From Aselliscus stoliczkanus (lineage: Eukaryota; Chordata; Mammalia; Chiroptera; Hipposideridae), in assembly GCA_033961575.1 (NCBI GenBank), contig CM066733.1, positions 66,090,921 through 66,154,920 on the forward strand: DNA of 64,000 nucleotides, written 5' to 3'. Both the position numbers and the translations under genes were made by a program. Positions 1 to 11,545 of the stretch are shown piece after piece (within the stretch, counting starts at the first letter, position 1; each line of letters starts with the position of its first letter). A model generated the notes under the pieces. The model searched no databases. It was not told where the DNA came from and was given only the letters and a program-made list of their open reading frames with translations.

Positions 1-483
1 AGGGATAAATGTTGATGCAAATGACACACGGAAGTGGGTAAAGGAAAAAGGTGATGAGGATGGGTTTTGTTGAAGAGGTTAGAGTTAAGTACAGTTTCTC
101 TACTGTGTAACCTGTGGCAGCTGTATGCATAAAATGTAAGATGTTAACATAATACCCAAGGTTAGGTATAGCCCAAGATATGAAGAATGTTTATAGAGGT
201 GTTAGCTTTTACTTGCCCCCGACATTTTATTTCAAATCATTCCTGTTCTCTCCTTATAGGTTTATTTCCAACTCAAATCCTGAGCAATTTTTAGCCAGTA
301 TGGAAGAAATAAACATATTCTAAGTATGTAATTGAGGAAAATGTGGAATTATGATTGTAGACATATGCACCAATAAGCTAACAGTCAAAAGATTTTGTGT
401 GTCAGTGAGTTAATTTCTTTTTCTTTTTTTTTTCCCCCCTTTGTCAACAAGATGTTGAGCTATCTAAGGTTAAATCTTAATCT
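1..483. other. Anonymous AT-rich DNA, no feature recognised
   Basis: No coding pattern, splice-framed open segment or familiar repeat is seen. The small open frame near 395-667 runs into SINE sequence and is judged chance. Confidence 0.6.
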
Positions 484-495
484 AAATGGTTACAG

Positions 496-595
496 GGGCC
501 GGCCAAGTGGCGCGGTGGTTAAGCGCTGGCTTGGGAAGCCAGCAGCCCTGGTTCAGGTCCCACATGTGAGGGCCAGTGACACTGCCCTCAAAAAA
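496..595 (+). mobile_element. Short tRNA-derived SINE (type A, head only), first unit of a pair
   Basis: The unit starts GGGGCCGGCC, has an A-box-like TGGCGCGGTGG and a B-box-like GGTTCAGGTCC, and ends at GCCCTC plus a short A run. A stem GCTGGCTT/AAGCCAGC sits where a tRNA anticodon arm would be. Its A tail runs straight into a second, long SINE at 596. The sequence atggttacag at 486-495 before the unit resembles atggttatacacag after the second one, so both units share one imperfect target duplication. Confidence 0.85.
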
Positions 596-1040
596 GGCCG
601 GCCGAGTGGCGCATTGGTTAAGCGCTGGTTTTGGGATGCCAGCGGCCCCGGTTCGGATCCCACATGAGGGCCAGTGACACTGCCCTCTACAGCTAACAAC
701 AGCTCCACCTGGAACTGGGCTGTGCGAGTCCGGGTGATGGTGTGGGCTGCAGCCCCTGCTGCAGTGGGCTGCCATAGGTTGCAGTGAGTGGCCCGCAGCC
801 AGCGTGAGCGGCTGGCAGCCAAGCGTGAGCTGCCAATAGCCGCGATGAGCGACATCCAGAGGCCAGCGACTGATCTGCCTCATCCGGGAAGAGCGCAATG
901 ACGATACCAACAGTGAAGCAACATCCTCCGCAACTAAAACTGAAGAACAAGAAGATGGCAACTTGTCTGTTCCCCTTCCCCAATTCCCCAACGCTGTTCC
1001 CCTCCACCAATTCCCCAATAAAATCTTAAAAAAAAAAAAA
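596..1040 (+). mobile_element. Long tRNA-derived SINE (type A, full length)
   Basis: The head matches the short type A unit. After GCCCTC it continues with about 340 bases (ctacagctaacaacagctcc onwards, internal GC-rich gcagcc/gtgagc motifs) and ends with ttccccaataaaatctt and a poly-A run. The same long body occurs at 34191-34635, 46001-46455 and 59915-60343, so this is a consistent family. L1 machinery is the likely mobiliser, judging from the A tail and the flanking repeat. Confidence 0.88.
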
Positions 1041-1054
1041 ATGGTTATACACAG

Positions 1055-2399
1055 TGAGATTCAGCTGTGGTTGAATAACTTATTTTCAAATGATCTTGAA
1101 ATTACAAGGAAGAGTTATATGTTTATAATATTTTTGAAGTTTACTCTACTGGGCCCATAATGACGCACTGCACAAGTGGAGTTCTATTGCAGTTTCCTGC
1201 CTAGCACTCATGTTTTCTACTGATAACTAGAAAGCTTGATATGAAGACTCATTCCTGCTGGGGGTAGGTGCTGAATCTTTCTGTATTCTATGTCAGGTGC
1301 TAACGTTTTCTGTAAAAGGATAGATAGAAAGTATTTTAGGGTTTGCAGGCTATACCACCTATGTGAGAACTATTCAACTTTACTATTGTAATGCAAATGT
1401 GTGTAAAAGAATAAGTGTGTTGGTGTTCTGATAAAACTTTATTTATAATATCCTTTGGCAGCAAAACTCACCTCCCAGAATTAATGTTGCTTCTCAATAA
1501 ATGGAGCTCCTGTGTTATCATGAGACTGACTCTGTAGGGACCTGGGGTTGGAGTTAAAGTCAACTTCAGGAAAACTAGCTGAGCGCTTCTGTCCCAGACA
1601 CTGAACTGGGAGAGAAGAAAGGGAGCTGTGTGCCTTCCTCTCAGACGTATGTCTAATACCCTCAGGAAAGCCCCCCTCTGTTGGTTGGCACCCTCCTGCT
1701 GAAATGGTTTATGGGGAAAGACATCTGGATTTTCAAAGAGGGCATTTCAGGTTAAAGCTGAGGGGAAATTATTAAGCTATTTAACAGGAGTTTCAAGACC
1801 CTTACTACACCATTCAGGCTCTTGGCTGGATCTGCTTTTGGCCAGGATTTTCATTCCCACCCAAAGGACATATTCCTTCATCTCATTAGAAGCAGTTTTT
1901 ATAAGGAAAGAGGGTATACCCAAACAGGCATCTGTCAATATCAAACATCCTTTGTTGTCATTCTTGTGTCACCATTACCTGCTTATTTCCTCGTTCAGGA
2001 ATATGGATACCTACATGGAGGGTTAGCTGCTGTGGGTGAGCCTTTGAGGGTTTCTTAGATGGTATGTTCTATGAGCCTAGGAGGACTCTGGTAGGTCATG
2101 TCAAGCACATACCTGTGAAGGGGTAAGGAAGTTGGGTAGGGGTGGGATGGGCAGCTGGAGGGAGATTCTGCTCCATCTAACAGTATTTCTCCAGGTTCAC
2201 TCCTCCAATGTACCACATGGCCAATTTTCCCCTTGAGTTAGCCTGATCTTGCATGTTTCTTCCTGCCAAAAGATCTTTCTCCTTGCAAAGAAGATGGATC
2301 TTCCCTCTAGGTCATGACAATAATTGAGGAACAGAATTTATAAAGAATAAAGTAATTATAATAATAATAATAATTATTATTATTATTATAATAATAAAA
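1055..2399. other. Anonymous unique-looking DNA
   Basis: About 1.3 kb in which I recognise no repeat family or exon. Two overlapping small open frames near 1822-2058 have no recognisable protein features and no splice framing. An AT-rich trinucleotide run at its end is listed separately. Confidence 0.5.
2357..2398. repeat. (AAT)n/(ATT)n inverted microsatellite
   Basis: A run of aat units is followed directly by att units and then a short aat run again. The halves are complementary, so the tract can fold into a hairpin or cruciform. Confidence 0.85.
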
Positions 2400-2404
2400 T
2401 AGCT

Positions 2405-2570
2405 ACTTAAATTACAGAAACAGAAAACAAATTAGTGTTTGCCAGGGCCTGGGGTTGGGGAGAGAGGCTGAATTTTGGGAGGGTGATAGATAGGATTGTT
2501 CATTGTATTGATTTCGATCTTGACTACACAGTACATATGTTTGCAAAAACCCATAGAACCCCCCACACAC
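2405..2570 (+). mobile_element. L1 3'-UTR-type fragment (old)
   Basis: The text gtgtttgccagggcctgggg, then a G-rich stretch and a tgcaaaaacccatagaacc end, follows the familiar order of an old mammalian L1 3' UTR in sense orientation. It ends in a short CA run at about 2565-2581. The assignment rests on pattern memory only. A similar fragment lies at 17490-17715. Confidence 0.55.
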
Positions 2571-2709
2571 ACACACACACAAGATGATAGACTGTATAGG
2601 CTGATCCCTACTTCACTCCATTATTTAAGATCCTTCTGTAAGCATACTGCACATATATCCTTTTGAGTGATTTCCCACTGAAAAATTGGGCCATGTAATT
2701 ATTAATGCT

Positions 2710-2867
2710 TTTTTTTTTTTTTTTTTTTTTTTTTTAGCTGAGCCATCCTGCCACCTGTTGGCAGCTCAACGGCAACTCAGCTCGGGCTGGCATCGAACTG
2801 CCGTTGCTCAGAACTCAGCTCGCACCCTTGAGCGAGCTCTTAACCAACTGAGCCACTCGGCCGGCCC
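2710..2867 (-). mobile_element. tRNA-derived SINE, type B
   Basis: Read on the minus strand, it begins GGGCCGGCCGAGTGGCTCAG, has the B-box region, then a ggcaggatggctcagctaaa end and poly-A (poly-T on plus). The target duplication attaatgctttt lies at about 2700-2711 and again at 2869-2880, which supports L1-style integration. The small open frame across it is chance. Confidence 0.9.
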
Positions 2868-2880
2868 TATTAATGCTTTT

Positions 2881-3449
2881 TGATCTATGACTGAGGTCTT
2901 TCAATCAGGAAGTCAAATTGATCTACCTGACTGCCCTTTGGAGACCAATCCCTTTGATCTTCATTTCCATTTTTCACTGAGTGTTACTAAGCCATAGCTT
3001 ACTCTACTCCTGAGGTTGTCCAAGTTTAAGATATTAAAACAAAGAAAATCAAGTCTTGAAAAATACAGAAGTTTATTCTTTCTCACCCAACATTCAAAAA
3101 TTCCAGGATAGAAAGGTCACCTCTGACATTCTTAACATGTAGCACACATCTCTGGGTCCAATGATGCTAGTGGCTCTAGATCTCATAATCTCCCAGTTAG
3201 TAGAAAGTGGAAAACGGGACTTGGGGATCATATGTATACTCCTTTTTATAGTTTCAATATGGAAATGTCATATATCACACCTCTTCACTTATCATCAGCT
3301 AGTTCTTTGATATAGTTCTAGCTATATCAAATATCAATGGAGGATGGGCAATATGGTTTCCAGCTTGTCATCTATGTATCTAGCTAATACTTAGGAGTTC
3401 TCTTGTTAAAGAAGAGAAAAATAGATTTTGTTGGTCAACTGGAAATTTC
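2881..3449. other. Anonymous AT-rich DNA
   Basis: Nothing recognised: no open frame of note and no familiar repeat. Confidence 0.5.
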
Positions 3450-3464
3450 TATGGTACTAAGTTT

Positions 3465-3570
3465 ATTGTTTTTTTGAGGGCAGTGTCACTGGCCCTCATA
3501 TGTGGGACCCGAACCGGGGCCGCTGGCATCCCAAGCCAGCTCTTAACCAATGCGCCACTCGGCAGGCCCA
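3465..3570 (-). mobile_element. Short SINE, type A head only
   Basis: On the minus strand the unit runs from GGCCTGCCGAGTGGCGCA to GCCCTC plus A tail. A perfect 15-bp target duplication tatggtactaagttt flanks it at 3450-3464 and 3571-3585. The intact duplication on a 100-bp unit shows that the short form inserts as a complete element and is not a decayed long SINE. Confidence 0.92.
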
Positions 3571-3585
3571 TATGGTACTAAGTTT

Positions 3586-3949
3586 AAAAAGACTTGAAGG
3601 TTCAATGTTGATGATAGAAAAGTCCTTTGAGAAATGTGTTGTGTATCCATAAAATGAAGAATTTTTTCAGAGACATACTAGGTTGATAGCCTACTCATTT
3701 TCATGTTTTTAGGGTATTATAAAAACACTCTGCAGTCTCTATTAAGACCTAGTTTATGTTTGAGCAGTGTGGCAGAATACAATATTAAAAGCCATAGAAA
3801 TAACACCATAATAGAAAACATATAGACCTAGCTTAATAGAACGAGTGAACTCCAGATGCCAGAAATAAAAGGGAACTTAAAATGAGGAAAACATATTGAT
3901 GTTGCAGTGGCTTGAAAAATTATTAAAACTGGAGAAAGGCTTTGGGCCT
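3586..3949. other. Anonymous AT-rich DNA
   Basis: No repeat family, open frame or splice-like feature recognised. Confidence 0.45.
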
Positions 3950-5000
3950 CAGAGTTTGAGTTTTGTAAACAGAATATATTTGCATTGTGGAGTTTTTAAA
4001 TCCATTCTACCAATCTCTGTCTTTTGATTGGTGTACTTATACCATTAAACGTTAAGGTAATTATTGACTTGTTAGAGCTTAACATTTCCATTTTATTATG
4101 TATCTGTTTGTTTGCTCTGGTATTCATTCCTTTGTTTCTACTTTTCTTCCTTCCTGTGTGTCACTTGAATACCTTTTAAGATTCAATCTTGCTTTATTTA
4201 TAATGGTTTTTGTTTGTCTCTTTGTATAGTTTTCCATGTGATCTAGGTATTACAGTATAACGCGTAACTCGCCACATTCTATTGGAATCAACAGTTTACC
4301 ACTTTCTGTGAAGTGTGGAAACTGCACTTTCATTTAGTTTCCTTTACCTTCCCCACTTGTAAATGTCATTGCCTGGAGTGTCAGATGGTATACTTTTTTT
4401 CAATTATCAAATACAAAATTCACGAGGAGAATGTCAGTCTATTCTATGTACCCATAATTCTGCTTTTTCCATTGATCTTCCTTCCTGATGTGCCACGATT
4501 CCTTTTTTCTTTGTATCATTTATATCAGAAGAACTTCCTTTACCCAACCTTTCTGGGTATATCTGCTAACAAATTCTGCTCAGATGAAATACCTTCACCT
4601 GAGTATGCTTTTATTTCTCTTTATTCTTAAAGAATAATTTCACCAAATATAGAATGCAGAGTTGCCAGTTCTTTTCTTTCCATACTTGAAAAATGCTGTG
4701 CTCCTTGCTCCCACTCCACGGCTTCAGATGAGAAATCCTCTGTAATTCAAATTGGTGCTTCCCCATAGGTAATCCATCATTTCTCTTTGGGTGCTCTCAA
4801 AATTTTTTGTCTTTAGTTTTCAGAAATGTAATTATGATGGATTAAATGGCATGGATTCCTTAGGACAAAGTTTTCTTGGATTGTTGGTCTGTTCTTGATA
4901 ATATTATGAAAATTTTTTTCTTTACCTTTTAAGTAATCTGCCTAGATACCGAAGATTCTACATTTTATCAAAATAATTTCCTGTGCTTTATGTTTTCTTT
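3950..5000 (-). mobile_element. Antisense L1/HAL1-like fossil
   Basis: The plus strand is T-rich and follows the order of an old L1-lineage ORF2 region read backwards (ccattctaccaatctctgtc, then aaggtaattattgacttgtt, then cttcagatgagaaatcc). No frame is intact. Similar antisense sequence resumes at 8720 beyond the ERV, so the ERV may have split one older L1. Family assignment is from pattern memory. Confidence 0.5.
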
Positions 5001-5022
5001 ATCATGTCTATGATTACTTAAA

Positions 5023-5044
5023 ACAAAACAAAACAAAACAAAAA
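5023..5044. repeat. (AAAAC)n simple repeat
   Basis: A short run of aaaac units marks an A-rich junction between the antisense L1-like fossil and anonymous DNA. Confidence 0.8.
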
Positions 5045-5474
5045 ACCCTTTTTAATAGACTCTTTTCTATTAAAAGAGTTAAGTTTTTTTTTTTTGCAAC
5101 TATGTGATTTTCTGCATTTGTCCTCAAAGTCTTTCTCATTTTGGTTAAACAGATAACTAGGTATTATTTCACAGTGACCCATCATCCTATTTAATGAAGT
5201 GTTTTAAAACCCTTCGATATTTTTGACAAGCTCCCAAAAATCAAATTCTAAATGAAGTCTTTTGACCTCAAACTAAATTTGGGATTTTAAAGAGGGCCCC
5301 TGAAATGTCTCAAAACATTTGTTCTCTCTTCTTATAAGAGAGATATTAAAGTAAATAGGCTTATTTGATAAATTACATGAGCAACATTGCCAAATAAGAA
5401 CCACTACAAAACTTCCTTTAAGCTATATTTATATAAACATATGTTATTATTATAAGTGTTTCTGCAAACCTGCG

Positions 5475-8181
5475 TCCCAAGGCTATCTGCACAGCTGCAC
5501 ATGATTAACAAGGTGTAACCCTATCTAATCCCTAAGAACATGAAAGAGGTGCTGGCCTTTGCAGGGGTTTGGGGGTTTGGGAGGACTTTCATTCCCCATT
5601 GGGCATATTACCTCCATCCCCTATACTGCCTGGTGAAGAAAGGGCATACGTGGGACTGGAGATCAGAGAAGCAAGCACCTTTGAGAGGCAAAAATACTAG
5701 TGAGGCAGATGAAAACTCAGGGCATCTTCCGAACAGGGCTACCATTTGCGTTGGGTGTGTCTGTGATACCAGAAGGTATGAGTTGAGCACTGGCAGAGAC
5801 AACAAAAGGGGAGAGTACCCATGGGATTTTGGTCCCAGCCCTGGAAGAGGACAGAAGCATGATACACCCACAGAGAGCAACAGATCCTAGCAGGGTACAC
5901 AGCACTCGTACAGGTACAGCCTCTCACAAAGAAACACCACATCATGCTAAGCACTTTCCTTCTTCTCAAGGGGTGGGTTGAGAACATGTTCCATAAACTC
6001 ACTTAAGCCATGTCTCAGATCCCCACTCTGACTAAGTAGCATGCCTATTTTTACCAGAGGAGCACTCTGTCTGCCAGCCCACAGTCTCTAGAAATGCAGG
6101 TGCTGCTAGGCTCACTAGTGTATAAAGATCCTCCAAATGCCCCTACACCTGTTTCTGTGGTGGTCCCTGTGGTCTGTAGAGTGGGAGTCGGGGGAATTTC
6201 CGCTGATGTCTCATACACAGATGCCCGGAAACAGGAAGGAACTGCAGCAGCCAGTGGGCTGAACTCACAGTAGTTTGGCTGGTGAGTCCTGGCTTTAACC
6301 TTTTACACTGACAGTTGGGCTGTTCTAAAGGGATTAACCCTATGGCTTGGGCAGTAGGAAGCTGAGGAGTGAATGATCATGAATAAGCCCTTGTGGGGTG
6401 AGGATATGTAGAAAGACATTTGGGTTTGTCTGCAAGAACCTGAGGCCATACTCACTATCTCCCATGTCCTGGCCCATAAGGCACTGACACACCCCATGGC
6501 AATCACAAAACTGATGCCCCAGCCCTGGTATGAGCCCAAGCAACTGCCCCTCTGTACACACAGCAGATTGAGTGCCTAGGACAAGTGGTCACCATAGCAC
6601 CCAGGTGGGATGGCATGCTTCCAAGGATCCTAGATTGCAATTGAAATAGAGTGCCTTGATTAATATAGCAACAGCATGTCCTGTGTGTTCTAAGTAATTC
6701 CCAAGGACATCAACAGTGATGTCTGGGTCCACCCATCAGCATTCCCAACTGGAGAAGTGTTGATTATACTCGCCTCCTCCTTCTGAGTGAGAGTTCTAAA
6801 TATGCCTTGGTTTGTGTAGACACTGTTCACTGGTCTGGCTTAACCCAAGTTTTATCCTGTCATCATGCAAAAAACACTGACACCATTATGGGGTTCAAAA
6901 AGCTAAGTACCATGTATGGATATGCTTGTTGAATAGTGGTCAGGGGTCACATTTTAAGAGTCTTGATTAGCAAGACTGGGCAAAAGAACATGATATTGAA
7001 TGCAAGGTTTCATCTTCTGTATAACCTGTAAGCAGCAGGATTAGTAGAAGGGAATAATAAAATACTAAAGCAGCCGATTAAATTATTAACAGGTAAAATG
7101 ACCTTGGCTGAGAGGACTAAAGTACCATCTCAGGCTTTGGAATGATGAACCAGTAGGGTGTTTTGCCCCATATGCCAGACTGGGCACCCCTGCTAAGACA
7201 CCAAATACATGGTAAGAACTTCCCCTTCCAATCAAGGGGTGGGAATGGAGATCATTATTCTGATTCTAACTGTAGATCAACATACTATGCTGCTGAGAAC
7301 ACCAAGTCTCATTCACACCTGGGAAAGGCATCATCTACTGGAATTTGCAATGGTACACCCCGCCAGGATGGTGAGGGGGAACTGCTCAGCCTCCACTGGG
7401 ATCCAGTTGTCCTGCTGTAAACTGGACCTGTTGACACTCGCTATACTTGGGAAGGAGCATGCACCATTGAAAGAGGGGAGGGGTAGGGGCCCCGTCTGGC
7501 ATATCCTGTCCCCCACCCATCTCCTCATGCCTGACAGCGCTGCCTCTCCCAGCCAGCATGTGTGGTATGCACAACCCGGTCAAGTCTCCAAAGCTGCCAT
7601 CCTCCCTCTCTTTAGAGCCAGGGAGTGCATTCTGTTTTCCACTAGTACCACCATTTGGCTGCTGTCTTTATTTCCTTTGTTGGACTGGAGGTCATTATAG
7701 CACACATAGAAGCCCTTCCTAAATTCACCCAGCAAAGCTTAAATGATAGCTGGCAAAGCCTGGCCTTGCCTCTAATGAGAAAAGCTGTCCTCCAAAAGAG
7801 GATGTGCTTGGACATTATCACTGCCTCGAAGGGAGGCACCTGTGTAATTATCCAAACAGAATGTTGTATGTTTATACTTGATAAGTCTGCTAATGTATTA
7901 ACTTTATTAAATCGCACCAGGACAAAAGTGAATGCCTTGAATGATCCGACACTCAGCCTAGGGGACTTAATCAGTGGTTCAGATCATGGGGCTCTTGGCA
8001 GAAAAAAAATTGTTACTCATTTTGAGAATCATTATTTTGAGCTACATTTTCTTTTGCATGTGCCTATATTGTTGCTGTGGTATCTGCCTCCAGTGCAGCC
8101 AGATAGCTGCCAAAAGAGCCACGTACATGCTAATGAACCCCCTTGTGGACCGCTCAAGGCATAAAATGGAAGAAGGTGGCA
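5475..8181 (+). pseudogene. Class I-like endogenous retrovirus, decayed pol-env interior
   Basis: An old proviral interior in sense orientation, ending at a polypurine-like tract (atggaagaaggtggc) next to the 3' LTR at 8182. The order seen is pol connection/RNase H remnant near 5540-5700 and about 6190-6270, degraded pol towards 6960, then env to 8181. No gag, primer-binding site or 5' LTR is visible upstream, so it is 5'-truncated. Many stops and frameshifts interrupt every gene. The class I call comes from the env TM layout (CX6CC) and pol style and is moderate. It cannot encode a functional protein as it stands. Confidence 0.75.
5540..5700 (+). pseudogene. ERV pol remnant (RT connection region)
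   Basis: The frame from 5540 reads a leucine/phenylalanine-rich start, then FIPHWAYYLHPLY and LVKKG..WDW at residues about 17-40. That is the usual layout of a retroviral RT thumb/connection, in which a short helix region and a PLY motif precede a tryptophan pair. The frame loses similarity after about residue 45. It is a fragment of pol without the catalytic YXDD region, which is not seen upstream. Confidence 0.65.
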
Positions 8182-8186
8182 TGTAA
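7655..8186 (+). pseudogene. ERV envelope TM-subunit remnant
   Basis: The frame from 7655 carries a helical region, then a stretch ending in C63, C70 and C71 of that frame. This C-X6-CC spacing is typical of gammaretrovirus-type TM subunits, preceded by the position of the immunosuppressive-domain-like segment. After about residue 105 the reading shifts: the membrane anchor (about 25 hydrophobic residues with a cysteine cluster) and a short cytoplasmic tail lie in another frame, 7974-8186. TM is therefore split by a frameshift. SU upstream (about 7080-7650) is not recognisable. Confidence 0.72.
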
Positions 8187-8646
8187 GATTGTAAGTGACA
8201 GCCACATGGAGTGGAGTGTTGGGGGAGGTTATTGAGAGGATGTCACTGCCAGTTGACTCGCTAGCTGGACCCTGGCAATTGGAGGCTCCTTATCCTCTCC
8301 CTTGTCCTTGGAATGTACATTGTGCCCACCTTTCCCACAGGGGCAACCATTTTCAAGGATGCAACCATATTCAAGGACACAACCATTTTCAAGGACACAA
8401 CCTTGAGAGAGCAATGTGTTGTGAAGACCCACTGAACGGTATATGTGACTGAACCCAGTTAAGGTCTCTATATAAGCTTTTTAGATTCTGGCAGGTACAC
8501 GCAGAGATCTATTTATCTTGTGGTTGCCCAAGACAAACCTCATAAGTAAGTTCCCTTGCTTATTAAGCCTGCCACCTACCAATCTGGAGTGATTTGCCTC
8601 TTCTGTCTCTTCTGGTCCTCTGAATCCTGGGGTCAGAATTTCAACA
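8182..8646 (+). mobile_element. 3' LTR of the ERV
   Basis: It starts TGTAAG just after a purine-rich tract and ends near TTTCAACA, giving TG...CA borders. Inside are an 18-nt tandem repeat in the presumed U3 (8344-8402), a TATA-like tctatataagc near 8468 and a tattaag polyadenylation-like signal near 8560. No matching 5' LTR lies in the window. The exact end could be a few bases off because no target duplication was confirmed. Confidence 0.65.
8344..8402 (+). repeat. 18-nt tandem repeat, 3.3 copies, in ERV U3
   Basis: The units caaccattttcaaggatg, caaccatattcaaggaca and caaccattttcaaggaca are followed by a partial caacc. Units differ at one to three positions. Repeats in this part of an LTR often act as enhancer units in retroviruses; activity here is not shown. 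Confidence 0.9.
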
Positions 8647-8719
8647 AACACTCTCTTTCTCCTCTCCTTCTAGGGCTTTGATAATATGAATATGGAACCC
8701 CACCCCTCTTTGAATGGTA

Positions 8720-9640
8720 CATTCTCCACCCCACAGAAAACTGAGGGCTTGGTAAATTTGTTTCCACCTGTTGGGTTTTCTTATTTTTTATTTTTTGGGT
8801 AAATTCTATTAATCTGTCCTCAGTTCCACTGATAATATCCTTGGCCATCTTCACTCCATTATTGCACCTATCCAGCAAGATTTTTTTTTTTTTTGCATTA
8901 TTGTATGTATAGCCCCATTTTGTTCTTTTTAATAACTTTTATTTATTTGTTGAGAATTTCTATTTTTTAAATTTATTTCAAGAGGACTTGTAATTGCTTG
9001 TTGAAACATTTTTATAATGGCTGCTTTAAAACCCTTGTCAGATACTTCTGACATTTGATTCATCTCAGTGGTGGTCTCTGTTGATTGTCTTTTGACATTC
9101 ATGCTGTGATTTTTCTTGGTATGATGGGTGGTTTTTTTATTGTATCCTGGGCATTTTTACTCTTATGTTTAAGAGACTCTGGGTCTAATTTGAATGTTTT
9201 ATTTTAATAGGAAGTCAACCTGTTTAGGTTTATCATGAAGTGACTGGGCTGATTTTGTAGGCTATGGTTTCAATGACAGTTAGAATTTTTAGAGTCTTTG
9301 AGGCCTTATTTTGGTATGCTTGGTTTATCTGGTTCTTCTGAGTCTCCCACTATTTCCCACTGATGCTCCCTAAGCAGGCAGAAAATGATTTGGGCAGCTT
9401 GTTGTCCCGTAGTGAGGTGTGAATGAAGACCAGGTGCTTGTTATTGTGATTTTTCCCTGATGATGCCCCTAGATGTTGAGGCTTGAGTTCCAATTTTCAA
9501 TATGGAAACTTAGATCCAGATGAAGTACATATCTAGATTTAAGCTATCTCTTTAAAATTAGGAGTACAAAAGACTATTCAGTCTTGAAAATATGATCAGA
9601 GAAACTCTGCTCAATCTCAGATAATTTAACCCACTATTAA
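8720..9640 (-). mobile_element. Antisense L1-like fossil
   Basis: The T-rich plus strand contains the order ataatggctgctttaaaacc, cagatacttctgacatttga and gtatcctgggcatttt, typical of an old L1/HAL1-type element in reverse. No frame survives. It probably belongs with the fragment at 3950-5000, separated by the ERV insertion. Borders are approximate. Confidence 0.5.
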
Positions 9641-10559
9641 AGACTTAGTTTGGTCTCTACCAGCTATTGGGAAGAAAAAATATTTTGAAAAAAATTGATA
9701 TACACAAGTCAATACCATACAAGCATACCGAGTCAAAATTTAAATTACTTACGTAGAGTGTTAATTTCAAGCTGAGAATAAATTATACAAACAGATCTAG
9801 CTCTTATAAAATTCCTGAAGCCTTAAGAAAATAATTCAAAATGCTTCTTCAAGAAGATATTCACAAACCAGGGCTCACTTATCTTTTATAGAAGAGTGAA
9901 AGTTAGAGTCATAAATCAAAACAAAATTGCATTAGAAAATAAATTACCATAAAGAAGTGATAGCACTTGCTATAAAAAGTAAAACTGACATCTCAAAATG
10001 AAATAAAATGGAACAATTTAAAAGAGATTATAAGATTTTATAATGATTAAAAAGGTCAAAAGGGAAGAGGAAACCATAACAAATGAGAAGGATATCATGA
10101 AAGAAAAGGTATCACTGACTTAGAAATACCATTCATATTACTTGTTATAAAATTCTTCCATCCAAGTGGCACATATCTGAAATTCTACTTTTCCCAAAGG
10201 TAAGTAATATTACAAAAAGGAAGTCTGTGAAATAATGATGGTAATTGCAAGTGTGGTTTTAATTTGGGTGTCTAGTCATTCATTATAACAGTTCCTATTT
10301 GAAAAGGAAAAGAATTATTTTCAAAACTTTAAAAAGAAGAACCACAAGCGACAAAAAGGAAGCATTTATGCTGTTTCTACTTGAAGTTTTCATTTCAAAT
10401 GTTAAATGACCTATGCAATTGATTAAATTGAAAGGTTAACATGTGGCCTTTTATTCAACATCAAATTTTATGATTTATAATTTTAGCTCTCAGTTTATCT
10501 GAACTATTCTGTGTGTCAGAAAAGTAAAATTGCATGTTTTTGAGGATGCAGTAACATCT
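9641..10559. other. Anonymous AT-rich DNA
   Basis: About 0.9 kb of A-rich sequence with no recognised repeat and no coding pattern. Confidence 0.45.
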
Positions 10560-11545
10560 GTGTCTTAGAAATTGGACCCTGGTCACTCATAGCTGGATGA
10601 CGTTTTTTTCTTACAAAGACTGTATAAGTTAAATTCATATAACAAGAGGAAATAAATGAGGAGAGTGGTGACTGGCCATGGTGTTCTTAGGACATTTTGC
10701 AAAGTGGTCATGGGCCAGGCATTGGCAAAAAACGGAATCTGCATTACATTTGAAAAAACCACCAGCCACGCCTCATGACTCCCTGGGACCCGACCCACCC
10801 AGCTAGTGCTGTATTGCTGGTGACACTCTTAACACTGGGTCAACCCACCTGGTTCATGCACCAAAGGAGTCTTTCTCAATGGCTCTGGCTTATGGGCAGC
10901 AAGCAGGGGAAGGGTGGTCCTGGGTCTTTTTTCTAAGCTTCCCCAAGCCCAATACTGGTGGCAGCTGGCCTCAGTTCATAGTGAGGCCACCTCCATATGC
11001 CTCCTGATCCAGTACAGGCAGCAGCCAATCACATATAGCTCTGTAGCTACTACTTAATAGCCCAGGCTGGTCACAGGCAAGGCTGAAATTGGGCTGCATG
11101 GATGCCACTCCCAAGAGACACCAGAAACAACATACCCAGAGGCTAGCCTCAGACCACACTGGAGCACTACCTGGTTAGAGTTCCACAAACGACAAACTCA
11201 AAGGGTGGTCTCGACAGGCAAAAGAGTCCATGGGGGCAAATCCACCTCTGAGGGGTCAGCACCCACACAGCAACTCATACACTGTGGACATAGCCAATTC
11301 TCATAGTCAGTCAGATGGGGAGTCAATCCTACCCACTGATGCACCCAAAGCAATTAAGGCTCAACTAGAGCAGGAGGATACATACAAAACACACAAGAGA
11401 CACTCCTGAACACATGCACAGGTGACCAGGGAGGCTGCAACACTGGACCACACAGAACACATACTACATAAGATCACCCAGCAAAGACTGAAAGACATAG
11501 AAGATCTACCTAATACATAGAAGCAAACATAGAGAGGCAGCCAGA

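Noticed and set aside
596..700. tRNA gene called from the A and B boxes of the SINE heads
   Set aside because: The acceptor arm does not close, the anticodon arm is too long, and the unit continues into a SINE body with an A tail.
8344..8402. CRISPR-like short array
   Set aside because: The units are directly adjacent with no spacers and lie in an ERV LTR of a mammal.
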